Source: an uncultured Lachnospiraceae bacterium (lineage in GTDB: Bacteria > Bacillota > Clostridia > Lachnospirales > Lachnospiraceae). Taken from it: a stretch of 8,459 bases of DNA. Within the stretch, counting starts at the first letter, position 1, and every line of letters begins with the position of its first letter. Location: the NCBI GenBank assembly GCA_905236925.1, contig CAJOQS010000272.1, positions 1 through 8,459 of the forward strand, in the 5' to 3' direction. A program made the translations under genes and the position numbers. The notes beneath the pieces were generated by a model. It did no database searches. It had not been told where the DNA came from and saw only the letters and a program-made list of their open reading frames with translations. Below are positions 1 through 6,301 of this stretch, piece after piece.

Positions 1-1
1 C

Positions 2-3000
2 GGCAGGGTTTATTCTTCGATCGCTTACTGTGTAATTCATGTTCCGCTCGAGTGGTCGGATGAGGATACGGACAACCGCAATATCGTTGTTTCCAGCCCG
101 TCGCAGACCGCAAAGACCTATGGACTTATGACAGCGCAGAACGGTGAAGATGCGAACAACGTCATGAATACGCGAACGCTGCAGCTATATACGCAGAATT
201 CGCATGATTATCCGAACAGCTACACATTCCTGCGTAAGATCAGATATGTAAACTACGAGTATAAGGATGCAGCGGCAAGCGCAAGATATACCGAAACCTA
301 TGTACCAAGCAATGTCGCGCCCGAAGATCTGAAGGAACCGGTCGCTGCCGTTTCCTGGGAGTCAAGCAACACCTCGGTTGTCACCGTTGATTCCGTAACG
401 GGTCTGGTAACCGCAGTCAACGCGGGCTTTGCGAGAGTCACTGTTTCAACAACGACCTATAACGAGAGCACAAAGCAGAAGGATTCGCTCTCCTTTAACG
501 TAGTAGTAGTACCCGAAGCATATGTTGTCGGGGATTCCGCCAATTTTGTCAACAAATTTACACCGGCTTCGTCCGCGCTCAGCAGCGATCAGATAGTTAT
601 CCAGTCCAACGCCCACTTTGCCGAGGATCTCACCTGGAAGCTGTACCGCAGCGACACTATTGACAACGATGTTACGAGGGACTACAGCGCGAGCATAGAT
701 ATCAGTTCGTCTACGGGACGTGTTGTGCTGAGCAATCTTCCTGCAGGTGTTTATTATCTTGCCGCGATCCCGGTTAAGGATACGATCGCCAGTGCGAAGC
801 TCCCGACCTATGATTTTCATGGAGCAAAGATCCAATATCTGGGCATCACTCTGATAGTTCCGATCAAGTTCCCGATCGACGAGATTGTTCTGAACTACTA
901 CAATGCGAATGTTTTTGATTCCTATGATCTGCTCGGTAATTCGAACCTTCTGAAGGGCTCCTTCAGTTTTACATCGAGCGATACCAATATCTGTACGGTG
1001 GGAACCACCGACGGTGTGGTTGAAGCCAAGTCGCCCGGTATAGGAAGCGTACGCATCACGGCTTCAAATCAGAACGCACTCAGACAGCTCTTCGCCGACA
1101 ACGACGCTTATCTTGCCGCAGCGGGAGCAAGCGCCTTCCTTCCTTCGACCGGAAGCGCGATAAGCGGATATCCGATCACAGTCAAGGTTGTCGAAGGTAT
1201 AGCGATAAGCAGCACATCGGAGATCCTTCCGGTGGGCGCGAACCTGCAGCTAAACCTGACGTCACCCAACCCCTATGAGGGTGATATAATCTGGAAGTCC
1301 AGTGATACCAGCGTTGCCACGGTTGACGAGACAGGTCTTGTTACAGCCGTGAAGCCCGGCGAAACTTATGTCACGGTCATCATAAAGGTCAAAGGCGTTA
1401 AGAAACAGGCAAAATGTAAGATAAAGGTTATCTCCGCGGTATCGGCGATCACGCTGAAGTCCAAGCAGGACTATGTCCTTGTCGGAGACAACCTGACTAT
1501 ATCCGCCGAGATATCTCCCAAGATGAACGGCGCGGAGCTTGTGTGGGCGGTTTCCGACACATCGCTTGCATCGATCGCGGATACGTCGCCGCTGTCGATG
1601 ACCATCACCGGTGTCAAGGAAGGAACAGTGGTCGTTACCGCTGTCAACAAGGACAATACGATAGTCGCCACCAAGATAATAAAGGTTATCCAGGAGATCA
1701 AAAAGATCACTCTTTCGGATACGGAGGTGACTCTTTCACTCGGAGTCGGCTTCTATCAGCTCTACGCATACTGTGACCCGGCACTTCCGGAATCACAGGG
1801 CCTTTCATGGTCTTCTTCGAATAAGAAGGTCGTTACCGTTGACCAGAACGGTAAGGTCACTCTGGTAAAGCCCGGCTCGGCAGTTATTACCGTAATTACC
1901 GAGAACGGTCTTATGGCTCAATGTAATTTCACGGTACTTCAGGGTATCACGGGCATAACATTCGACGATCAGGAAGTTACGATGTATGTGGGCGAGAAGC
2001 ACAGGCTCACTTACGTTGTCAAGCCGTCGAATGCCAGCAACATGGTACTTAACTGGACCACTCTTGACAACAAGATAGCTACAGTCGATTCATCGGGATA
2101 TGTAACCGCAAAGAATGTCGGAACGACCGTTGTTATCGTCAAGGCTACGGACGGATCGGGCGTTGAGGCCATGGTCAAGATCACGGTTCTGCAGAATGCC
2201 ACCGCGATCAAGGTCGATGTAACCGATCTGACACTGAACGTTGGCGATTCCTACCAGCTTGAAGTTACTCTGACACCCAACACATCTTCGAGCACGGTAT
2301 CCTACGAGAGCAGCAATACCAAGGTTGCGACGGTAGGCAAGAAGGGAAAGGTCACCGGCAAGGCAAAGGGTAACTGCGTTATCCTTGTAAAGACTTCTAA
2401 CGGACTGACCGCCTATGTCAATGTTACCGTCAATCAGCAGGTAACCGGCATCACGCTCGGAAGCAGCGAGATAACGATTTATGTCGGTGAAGAAGTTACG
2501 ATAGAAGCGACGCTTACGCCCAAGAATGTTTCGGATGCCGAGATAATATGGGCGACAGCGAACAACAATGTCGCGACAGTTGATAAAAACGGTGTTGTAA
2601 AGGGAGTCGGAAGCGGAAGCGTTATAATCACCGCAACCCCTGCAGACGATTCCGAAGGCAATTACATGGCCTACTGTCTGGTAACGGTCGTTGAACTCGT
2701 TACAGAAGTTATCATACAGGAGGAAGCTGAAGTGGCGGTGGGCAAGAAGCTTAAGCTCGAAGCCACTGTTCAGGGCGAGACCGCAACGAACAAGAACGTT
2801 ACATGGAAATCGTCAAATACCAAGATAGCCACTGTTAACGAGAAGGGCGTTGTCAAGGGCAAGAAGGTCGGAAAGTGTATCATCACCGTTACAGCTACCG
2901 ACGGAAGCGGAGAATACGCCGAATGTGAGCTTACGGTATTCATCGGCACAGAAAGCATCGAGATCGATCCCTCAATGAGCTATATTGAACTCGTAGTCGG

Positions 3001-3685
3001 CGAGCAGCGTACCATCCTGTACGATAAGAATCCCAACAACGCGACCTATGAGCCGCTGTGGGAATCGAGCGATCCGTCTATAGCAATAGTCAATAAATCC
3101 GGTGTTGTAACGGGTCTGAAGGCAGGAACAACAACTGTCATCGCCCGTGCGAAGGATGACCCGAGCATTACGGGAACGGTGGTCGTAAAGGTCATCAACC
3201 CGATCAATGCGTCGAGCATTACATTTGACCAGTATGAGCTTGTAATGATCCCCGGCGAGAGCCACAACGTTGTAGCTTCGTTCTCACCGGGAAATATCAC
3301 TGAACCCTATACATGGACCAGTGATAATCCGACGATCGCGACAGTTGACTCGAACGGAAGGATAATCGCGAACAGGGTAGGTACGGCGAGTGTCACGCTG
3401 ATGACGAAGAACTCGGGTAAGAAACAGACGGTTGTTGTCTATGTAGTCGGACTGAGTCACACCAATGTCACGCTTCATCAGTACGAGCAGCTGAAGATTG
3501 GCCTCCAGGTTGAAGGACAATCCTCTTCGAACTTCTCGATCAGATGGGATACCGAAAACCAGAACATCGCAGAGATGGACAGAAACGGAAATCTTACGGC
3601 GAAGGCGACCGGAACGACCAGGGTTTATGTTGTGGTCAACGGACGTGCTCTGTACTGTACGGTTAAGGTCATCAAAAACAGATAG
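2..3685 (+). CDS. Large secreted protein with about 12 Big_2 (bacterial Ig-like) domains, 5'-truncated
   Basis: The reading frame is open from base 2, so the gene begins outside the window; the first internal Met codon is at 128 and is probably not the start. Counting from that Met there are 1185 residues plus 42 upstream. The protein is a string of Big_2-type repeats with the signature W-x-S-S-(N/D)...(V/I)ATVD-x-x-G-x-VTA...G...ITV; cores begin near W77, F281, W389, W473, W561, W643, Y726, W808, W893, W978, W1063 and W1140. Residues about 130-250 do not fit the repeat and may be another beta-rich domain. Big_2 domains occur in surface adhesins, S-layer-associated proteins and modular carbohydrate-active enzymes, so a cell-surface or secreted role is inferred. 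The signal peptide and any catalytic domain would lie upstream, unseen. The C-terminus stops three residues after the last repeat, with no LPxTG, SLH domain or membrane helix. The Big_2 call is firm; the specific function is unknown. Confidence 0.9.
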   Translation, partial: GRVYSSIAYCVIHVPLEWSDEDTDNRNIVVSSPSQTAKTYGLMTAQNGEDANNVMNTRTLQLYTQNSHDYPNSYTFLRKIRYVNYEYKDAAASARYTETYVPSNVAPEDLKEPVAAVSWESSNTSVVTVDSVTGLVTAVNAGFARVTVSTTTYNESTKQKDSLSFNVVVVPEAYVVGDSANFVNKFTPASSALSSDQIVIQSNAHFAEDLTWKLYRSDTIDNDVTRDYSASIDISSSTGRVVLSNLPAGVYYLAAIPVKDTIASAKLPTYDFHGAKIQYLGITLIVPIKFPIDEIVLNYYNANVFDSYDLLGNSNLLKGSFSFTSSDTNICTVGTTDGVVEAKSPGIGSVRITASNQNALRQLFADNDAYLAAAGASAFLPSTGSAISGYPITVKVVEGIAISSTSEILPVGANLQLNLTSPNPYEGDIIWKSSDTSVATVDETGLVTAVKPGETYVTVIIKVKGVKKQAKCKIKVISAVSAITLKSKQDYVLVGDNLTISAEISPKMNGAELVWAVSDTSLASIADTSPLSMTITGVKEGTVVVTAVNKDNTIVATKIIKVIQEIKKITLSDTEVTLSLGVGFYQLYAYCDPALPESQGLSWSSSNKKVVTVDQNGKVTLVKPGSAVITVITENGLMAQCNFTVLQGITGITFDDQEVTMYVGEKHRLTYVVKPSNASNMVLNWTTLDNKIATVDSSGYVTAKNVGTTVVIVKATDGSGVEAMVKITVLQNATAIKVDVTDLTLNVGDSYQLEVTLTPNTSSSTVSYESSNTKVATVGKKGKVTGKAKGNCVILVKTSNGLTAYVNVTVNQQVTGITLGSSEITIYVGEEVTIEATLTPKNVSDAEIIWATANNNVATVDKNGVVKGVGSGSVIITATPADDSEGNYMAYCLVTVVELVTEVIIQEEAEVAVGKKLKLEATVQGETATNKNVTWKSSNTKIATVNEKGVVKGKKVGKCIITVTATDGSGEYAECELTVFIGTESIEIDPSMSYIELVVGEQRTILYDKNPNNATYEPLWESSDPSIAIVNKSGVVTGLKAGTTTVIARAKDDPSITGTVVVKVINPINASSITFDQYELVMIPGESHNVVASFSPGNITEPYTWTSDNPTIATVDSNGRIIANRVGTASVTLMTKNSGKKQTVVVYVVGLSHTNVTLHQYEQLKIGLQVEGQSSSNFSIRWDTENQNIAEMDRNGNLTAKATGTTRVYVVVNGRALYCTVKVIKNR
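1187..3673 (+). repeat. Ten contiguous Big_2 domain repeats within the surface protein
   Basis: This is a protein-level tandem array. Counting residues from the Met at 128, I place units at about 354-435, 436-521, 522-604, 605-688, 689-768, 769-855, 856-938, 939-1023, 1024-1107 and 1108-1182, each 75-87 residues (about 225-260 bp). Each unit opens with an I-x-(I/L/V) strand, has a V-G or similar turn, then the W-x-S-S core and the ATVD-x-x-G hairpin, and closes with a short V/I-rich strand. The DNA has diverged, so units are not identical copies. The second unit (436-521) is the most degenerate, with ASIADTS in place of the ATVD-x-x-G element. Two further cores upstream (W77 and F281) are separated by non-repeat sequence and are left out of this array. 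Confidence 0.85.
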
Positions 3686-3707
3686 ACCATAAGAAAATGA
3701 AATAAAG

Positions 3708-3752
3708 CGGTTCTTCTGCCTGTATCGCAACAGACGGAAGAACCGTTTTTTT
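3708..3752 (+). terminator. Rho-independent terminator after the Big_2 gene
   Basis: A 16-bp stem pairs 3708-3723 with 3730-3745 around the 6-nt loop ATCGCA and is followed by seven T residues (3746-3752). The outer nine pairs (CGGTTCTTC with GAAGAACCG) are perfect; the inner part has one G-U wobble and one C-A mismatch. It begins 23 nt after the TAG stop. The A-rich bases just upstream could pair with the T tract and lengthen the stem, a common feature of strong terminators. It separates the Big_2 gene from the unit starting at the promoter near 3800. Confidence 0.93.
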
Positions 3753-3797
3753 GCGGAGACTTTTTGCTGCGAGACGGTGAAAATATTGTGATAAACA

Positions 3798-3825
3798 TTG
3801 AAAAATATTTAGATGCTAGTATAAT
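3798..3825 (+). promoter_or_regulatory. Sigma-A-type promoter for the zinc-ribbon/guaD/radical SAM unit
   Basis: TTGAAA (3798-3803) matches the -35 consensus TTGACA at five of six positions. A perfect -10 hexamer TATAAT (3820-3825) follows after a 16-bp spacer. The flanks are A/T-rich, including an A-rich stretch upstream that could act as an UP-like element. Transcription would start near 3832, leaving a leader of about 170 nt before the ATG at 4004. The promoter lies just after the upstream terminator, which supports its role as the start of a new transcription unit. No operator palindrome is obvious over the promoter itself. Confidence 0.75.
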
Positions 3826-3831
3826 AAAATA

Positions 3832-4003
3832 GCTGGATTGTGAGGCCTGCGGAATTTGAACGGACGGACGGAACCGCGACGCATGAAATGTATTATTGCG
3901 GATGACAGGCCGCATACGCCGATAGAGCAGACAACTACTCTTGCAGCGTGTACAGCAAGGAATCAGATGCGGGTAAACCCGCATCTAAAGAGGAGGAACG
4001 ACA
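3832..4003 (+). promoter_or_regulatory. Long 5' leader with several possible hairpins, no recognised riboswitch
   Basis: About 170 nt lie between the inferred transcription start and the first ATG. Visible pairings are GGCCTG (3844-3849) with CAGGCC (3906-3911); TGCGG (3897-3901) with CCGCA (3910-3914), which shares bases with the first and so excludes it; CTTGC (3940-3944) with GCAAG (3955-3959); and the perfect stem at 3965-3986. There is a short tandem CGGA x3 at 3861-3872. I looked for the conserved core of purine riboswitches because guaD lies downstream and did not find it, nor did I recognise preQ1, THF or cyclic-di-GMP aptamer motifs by eye. It could be a cis-regulatory RNA of unknown class or an ordinary long untranslated region. 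Confidence 0.4.
3965..3986 (+). promoter_or_regulatory. Perfect 9-bp hairpin immediately upstream of the ribosome binding site
   Basis: AGATGCGGG (3965-3973) and CCCGCATCT (3978-3986) are exact inverted copies around the loop TAAA. The stem ends four bases before AGGAGG (3991-3996). No T tract follows, so it is not an intrinsic terminator. It leaves the ribosome binding site exposed and could stabilise the messenger 5' region or take part in translational control; the role is inferred. Confidence 0.6.
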
Positions 4004-4963
4004 ATGCCCTGGTGCCCTAAATGTAAAACAGAATATCAGGAAGGAATCGAGGTTTGCGCAGACTGCGGAACGCCTCTTGTGGATGAACTGCCCGACGAGG
4101 AAGAGATGCGGGTCGTTGCTTTTATCAGCGAAGAGGCGCTTGCGAACAAGCTGGTCGACTATCTCGGATATTCGGATATCAAGGCCGAATGCCATTACGA
4201 TGAGTGCGAGGAAAGCTACGCGATTTTAGTCGGCATCTCGAAGTTTTCTGAAGCGAAGACGGCTTTCAGAGCCTTCTACAGTGTTGAGTCGAAGAACATG
4301 CTTCAGACCGATATAGAAAGACATTTGCGTGATGCAGGCGTCAACGGAGAACTCGGAGTTGACGAGGAGCTTCTCGAGGAGATCCCCGAGGAGGAGATGA
4401 GCCGCGGCGAAAAGGAAGCTATAGCAAAGGCCGTCATGGCCGAACAGGTTTATAAGTCATCGGAGGTCTATGTCAAGAAGGCCGATGTCAGCAAGGATAT
4501 GTTCTCGACTGCGATAACCTTCCTTGCCTTTGCGGTATTGCTGCTTGTTTTCCTTGTGCTTAACGCTCTTGAGATCATAACGATGTTCAATAATCTGCCC
4601 TCGCTGCTTATGATCGGCGCGATGGCCGTAGGCTGCTCGCTGGTCGGCATCAACGCGATCAAGCGCTCACGCAGGGCTGAGATCGATTCGGTCGAGGAGG
4701 ACAAGATAACCTCATCGGTCGAGGAATGGCTGCGCAGCAACATTACCGATGACTTTTTTGCCGATCTTAATGCGGAGGAACTCGGCGAGGAGATATTATA
4801 TCTGCGCCGTACCGAGAAGATCCGCACGAAGCTTGCGGAGGCCTATCCCGATCTTGACGAGAATTTTGCGGACAGTCTGATTGAGGACTTTTATAACGAG
4901 TATTTTGAGAACGCAGAGACAGAGGCTTCCGATACAGAAGCACCGGAAGAAACCGAAGAATGA
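4004..4963 (+). CDS. Zinc-ribbon membrane protein of unknown function, possible DUF2007-like domain
   Basis: This 319-residue protein opens with a CxxC-x10-CxxC zinc ribbon (C4, C7, C18, C21). A short alpha/beta segment (about 35-95) follows, resembling the DUF2007 'putative signal transducing protein' arrangement often joined to such ribbons; I judge this by pattern only. Residues 112-165 are acidic and helical. Two hydrophobic helices (about 168-194 and 199-219) form a membrane hairpin, followed by a basic KRSRR at 220-224. By the positive-inside rule both ends are probably cytoplasmic. The C-terminal part (225-303) is soluble and helical and ends in a Glu-rich tail. The start is well supported: AGGAGG at 3991-3996 is 7 nt before the ATG. 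It is first in the unit and 36 nt ahead of guaD. A membrane-tethered sensor or adaptor is possible, but nothing visible defines a partner or an enzyme activity. Confidence 0.88.
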   Translation: MPWCPKCKTEYQEGIEVCADCGTPLVDELPDEEEMRVVAFISEEALANKLVDYLGYSDIKAECHYDECEESYAILVGISKFSEAKTAFRAFYSVESKNMLQTDIERHLRDAGVNGELGVDEELLEEIPEEEMSRGEKEAIAKAVMAEQVYKSSEVYVKKADVSKDMFSTAITFLAFAVLLLVFLVLNALEIITMFNNLPSLLMIGAMAVGCSLVGINAIKRSRRAEIDSVEEDKITSSVEEWLRSNITDDFFADLNAEELGEEILYLRRTEKIRTKLAEAYPDLDENFADSLIEDFYNEYFENAETEASDTEAPEETEE

Positions 4964-4983
4964 TCTCTGCAAGAACATAAGTG

Positions 4984-5002
4984 AAGGGGATGTTTTTTTT
5001 TG
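4984..5002 (+). promoter_or_regulatory. guaD ribosome binding site, T9 tract and TTG start
   Basis: AAGGGGA (4984-4990) is the only plausible Shine-Dalgarno sequence before guaD and lies 9 nt before the TTG at 5000. A nine-T run (4993-5001) fills the spacer and includes the first two bases of the start codon. An ATG at 4990-4992 directly abuts the Shine-Dalgarno, too close to use it, and is in another frame that stops after about 23 codons. TTG is therefore the best start in the correct frame. Confidence 0.65.
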
Positions 5003-6271
5003 GAGAAGAATTTTGTTATTTTGGGGGATATCTGTTACGCAAAGGAATTCGGAAAGCTTGAATGCAGCGGCGGATCATATCTGGTCTGCGAGAACGGGAA
5101 GGTCAAGGGTGTTTTCAAGGAGCTTCCCGGGCAGTACCGTTCGCTGAAGCTGTACGACTATTCAGGAAAACTTGTCTGCCCCGGAATGTCAGATATCCAT
5201 CTGCATGCGCCCCAGTACGCATACAGGGGACTCGGCATGGATCTGGAACTGCTGGACTGGCTGGATACGATCACATTTCCACAGGAAAGCAAGTATGCCG
5301 ACGCGGAATACGCTAAAAAGGCATATGACGTTTTTGTTGAGGATCTGAAGCACAGCGCCACATCACGCGCGGTCGTTTTCGCAACGATTCACAAGGAGGC
5401 CACGGAGTACCTCATGGAGGCCTTTGACCGTGAGGGCATGGCGGGCTATATAGGCAAGGTCAATATGGACCGCAACAGCCCGGTTTTTTACTGCGAAACG
5501 ACTGAGGGTTCGGCAAAAACCACTTTGGAATGGCTTGATGATGTGACCGGGCGTTACGAGAACGTCCATCCCATTATTACACCGAGGTTCGTTCCCTCGT
5601 GTACGGATGACCTTATGAAGGAGCTCGGAAGAATAGCCTCGGAGAGGGCGCTTCCTGTTCAGTCGCATCTGTCCGAGAATCTCAGCGAGATCGACTGGGT
5701 ACATGAGCTCGCACCCGATTCGAAGGGCTACGCCGACGCTTACGACCGCTTCGGACTGTTCGGATCATCGGGCAAGACCGTTATGGCGCATTGCATACAC
5801 ATGAGAGAGGACGAGATCGAGCTCATGAAGAAGCGCGGCGTTTTCGTCGCGCACTCACCGCAGTCCAACGAGAATCTCCGCTCGGGCATAGCACCGATGA
5901 GAAAACTGTTGGACCACGGCGTTAAATGCGGCCTTGCAAGCGATGTCGCCGGAGGCTCGACCATCAACATGTTCAAGGCTATCACCGACTGCATCCAGGT
6001 TTCCAAGCTTCGCTGGAGGCTCGTCGACGATACCGAGAGGGCTCTTACCTTCCCGGAGGCGTTTTATCTTGCCACCGTGGGAGGCGGCGAGTTCTTCGGA
6101 AAGGTCGGAAGCTTTGAAGAAGGCTACGAGTTTGACGCTCTCGTTATAGATGATTCTTCCGCAAGAACGATACTGGAGCTCGATATCCAGCAGAGGCTTG
6201 AGAGGATCATGTACCTGGGACACGCAGGCTCGATAATCTCGAAATGGGTCGCAGGCAGAAAGCTTTTCTGA
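5000..6271 (+). CDS. guaD: Guanine deaminase
   Basis: This 423-residue enzyme belongs to the amidohydrolase superfamily and hydrolyses guanine to xanthine and ammonia in the cytosol, a step in purine salvage and catabolism. Family motifs run in order: PGMSDIHLHAPQY at 61-73 with metal ligands H67 and H69; MDRNSP at 156-161; ITPRFVPSCT at 193-202 with the guanine-contacting arginine R196; QSHLSEN at 221-227 with H223 and the proton-shuttle glutamate E226; AHC at 263-265 with H264; HSPQSN at 285-290; and SDVAGG at 314-319 with metal ligand D315. All expected catalytic residues are present and the length is normal, so it should be an active Zn enzyme. No signal peptide is visible. It lies 36 nt after the zinc-ribbon gene and 9 nt before the radical SAM gene, with no terminator on either side. 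The start is a TTG behind a T9 tract. No xanthine dehydrogenase or purine transporter is visible nearby. Related deaminases of the superfamily are possible, but the MDRN, PRF and SDVAGG motifs favour guanine deaminase. Confidence 0.94.
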   Translation: MEKNFVILGDICYAKEFGKLECSGGSYLVCENGKVKGVFKELPGQYRSLKLYDYSGKLVCPGMSDIHLHAPQYAYRGLGMDLELLDWLDTITFPQESKYADAEYAKKAYDVFVEDLKHSATSRAVVFATIHKEATEYLMEAFDREGMAGYIGKVNMDRNSPVFYCETTEGSAKTTLEWLDDVTGRYENVHPIITPRFVPSCTDDLMKELGRIASERALPVQSHLSENLSEIDWVHELAPDSKGYADAYDRFGLFGSSGKTVMAHCIHMREDEIELMKKRGVFVAHSPQSNENLRSGIAPMRKLLDHGVKCGLASDVAGGSTINMFKAITDCIQVSKLRWRLVDDTERALTFPEAFYLATVGGGEFFGKVGSFEEGYEFDALVIDDSSARTILELDIQQRLERIMYLGHAGSIISKWVAGRKLF

Positions 6272-6272
6272 C

Positions 6273-6301
6273 GAGGTCTCATGAAAGGAATCAGCAGAAT
6301 G
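6273..6301 (+). promoter_or_regulatory. Alternative start region of the radical SAM gene
   Basis: Two in-frame ATG codons compete. The first (6281) has only GAGG (6273-6276) at 4 nt, a short spacing. The second (6299, Met7 of the longer form) has AAAGGA (6284-6289) at 9 nt, a better site. Members of this family usually begin a few residues before the SDEIL...EKP..YIG segment, which also favours 6299. I list the longer form as the gene extent and regard the shorter start as at least equally likely. Confidence 0.5.

Noticed and set aside
1187..3673. CRISPR-like or DNA satellite array, suggested by the periodicity of about 250 bp
   Set aside because: The periodicity comes from tandem Big_2 protein domains; the DNA units are diverged and have no spacer structure.
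3284..3730. 148-codon open frame on the - strand across the end of the Big_2 gene and the terminator
   Set aside because: It lies antisense to a clear repeat protein, runs through the terminator hairpin and has no recognisable domain.
3965..3986. Intrinsic terminator or attenuator at the 9-bp hairpin
   Set aside because: No T tract follows the stem; the next bases are AAAG and then the ribosome binding site.
3832..4003. Purine riboswitch upstream of guaD
   Set aside because: The conserved junction and loop sequences of the purine aptamer were not found in this leader.
3883..4021. Possible 45-codon leader peptide starting at ATG 3883 and overlapping the start of the zinc-ribbon gene
   Set aside because: No Shine-Dalgarno sequence precedes it, it resembles no known leader, and it overlaps the well-supported start at 4004.
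4990..5061. ATG 4990 as the true guaD start
   Set aside because: It is in a different frame, ends after about 23 codons and directly abuts the Shine-Dalgarno sequence.
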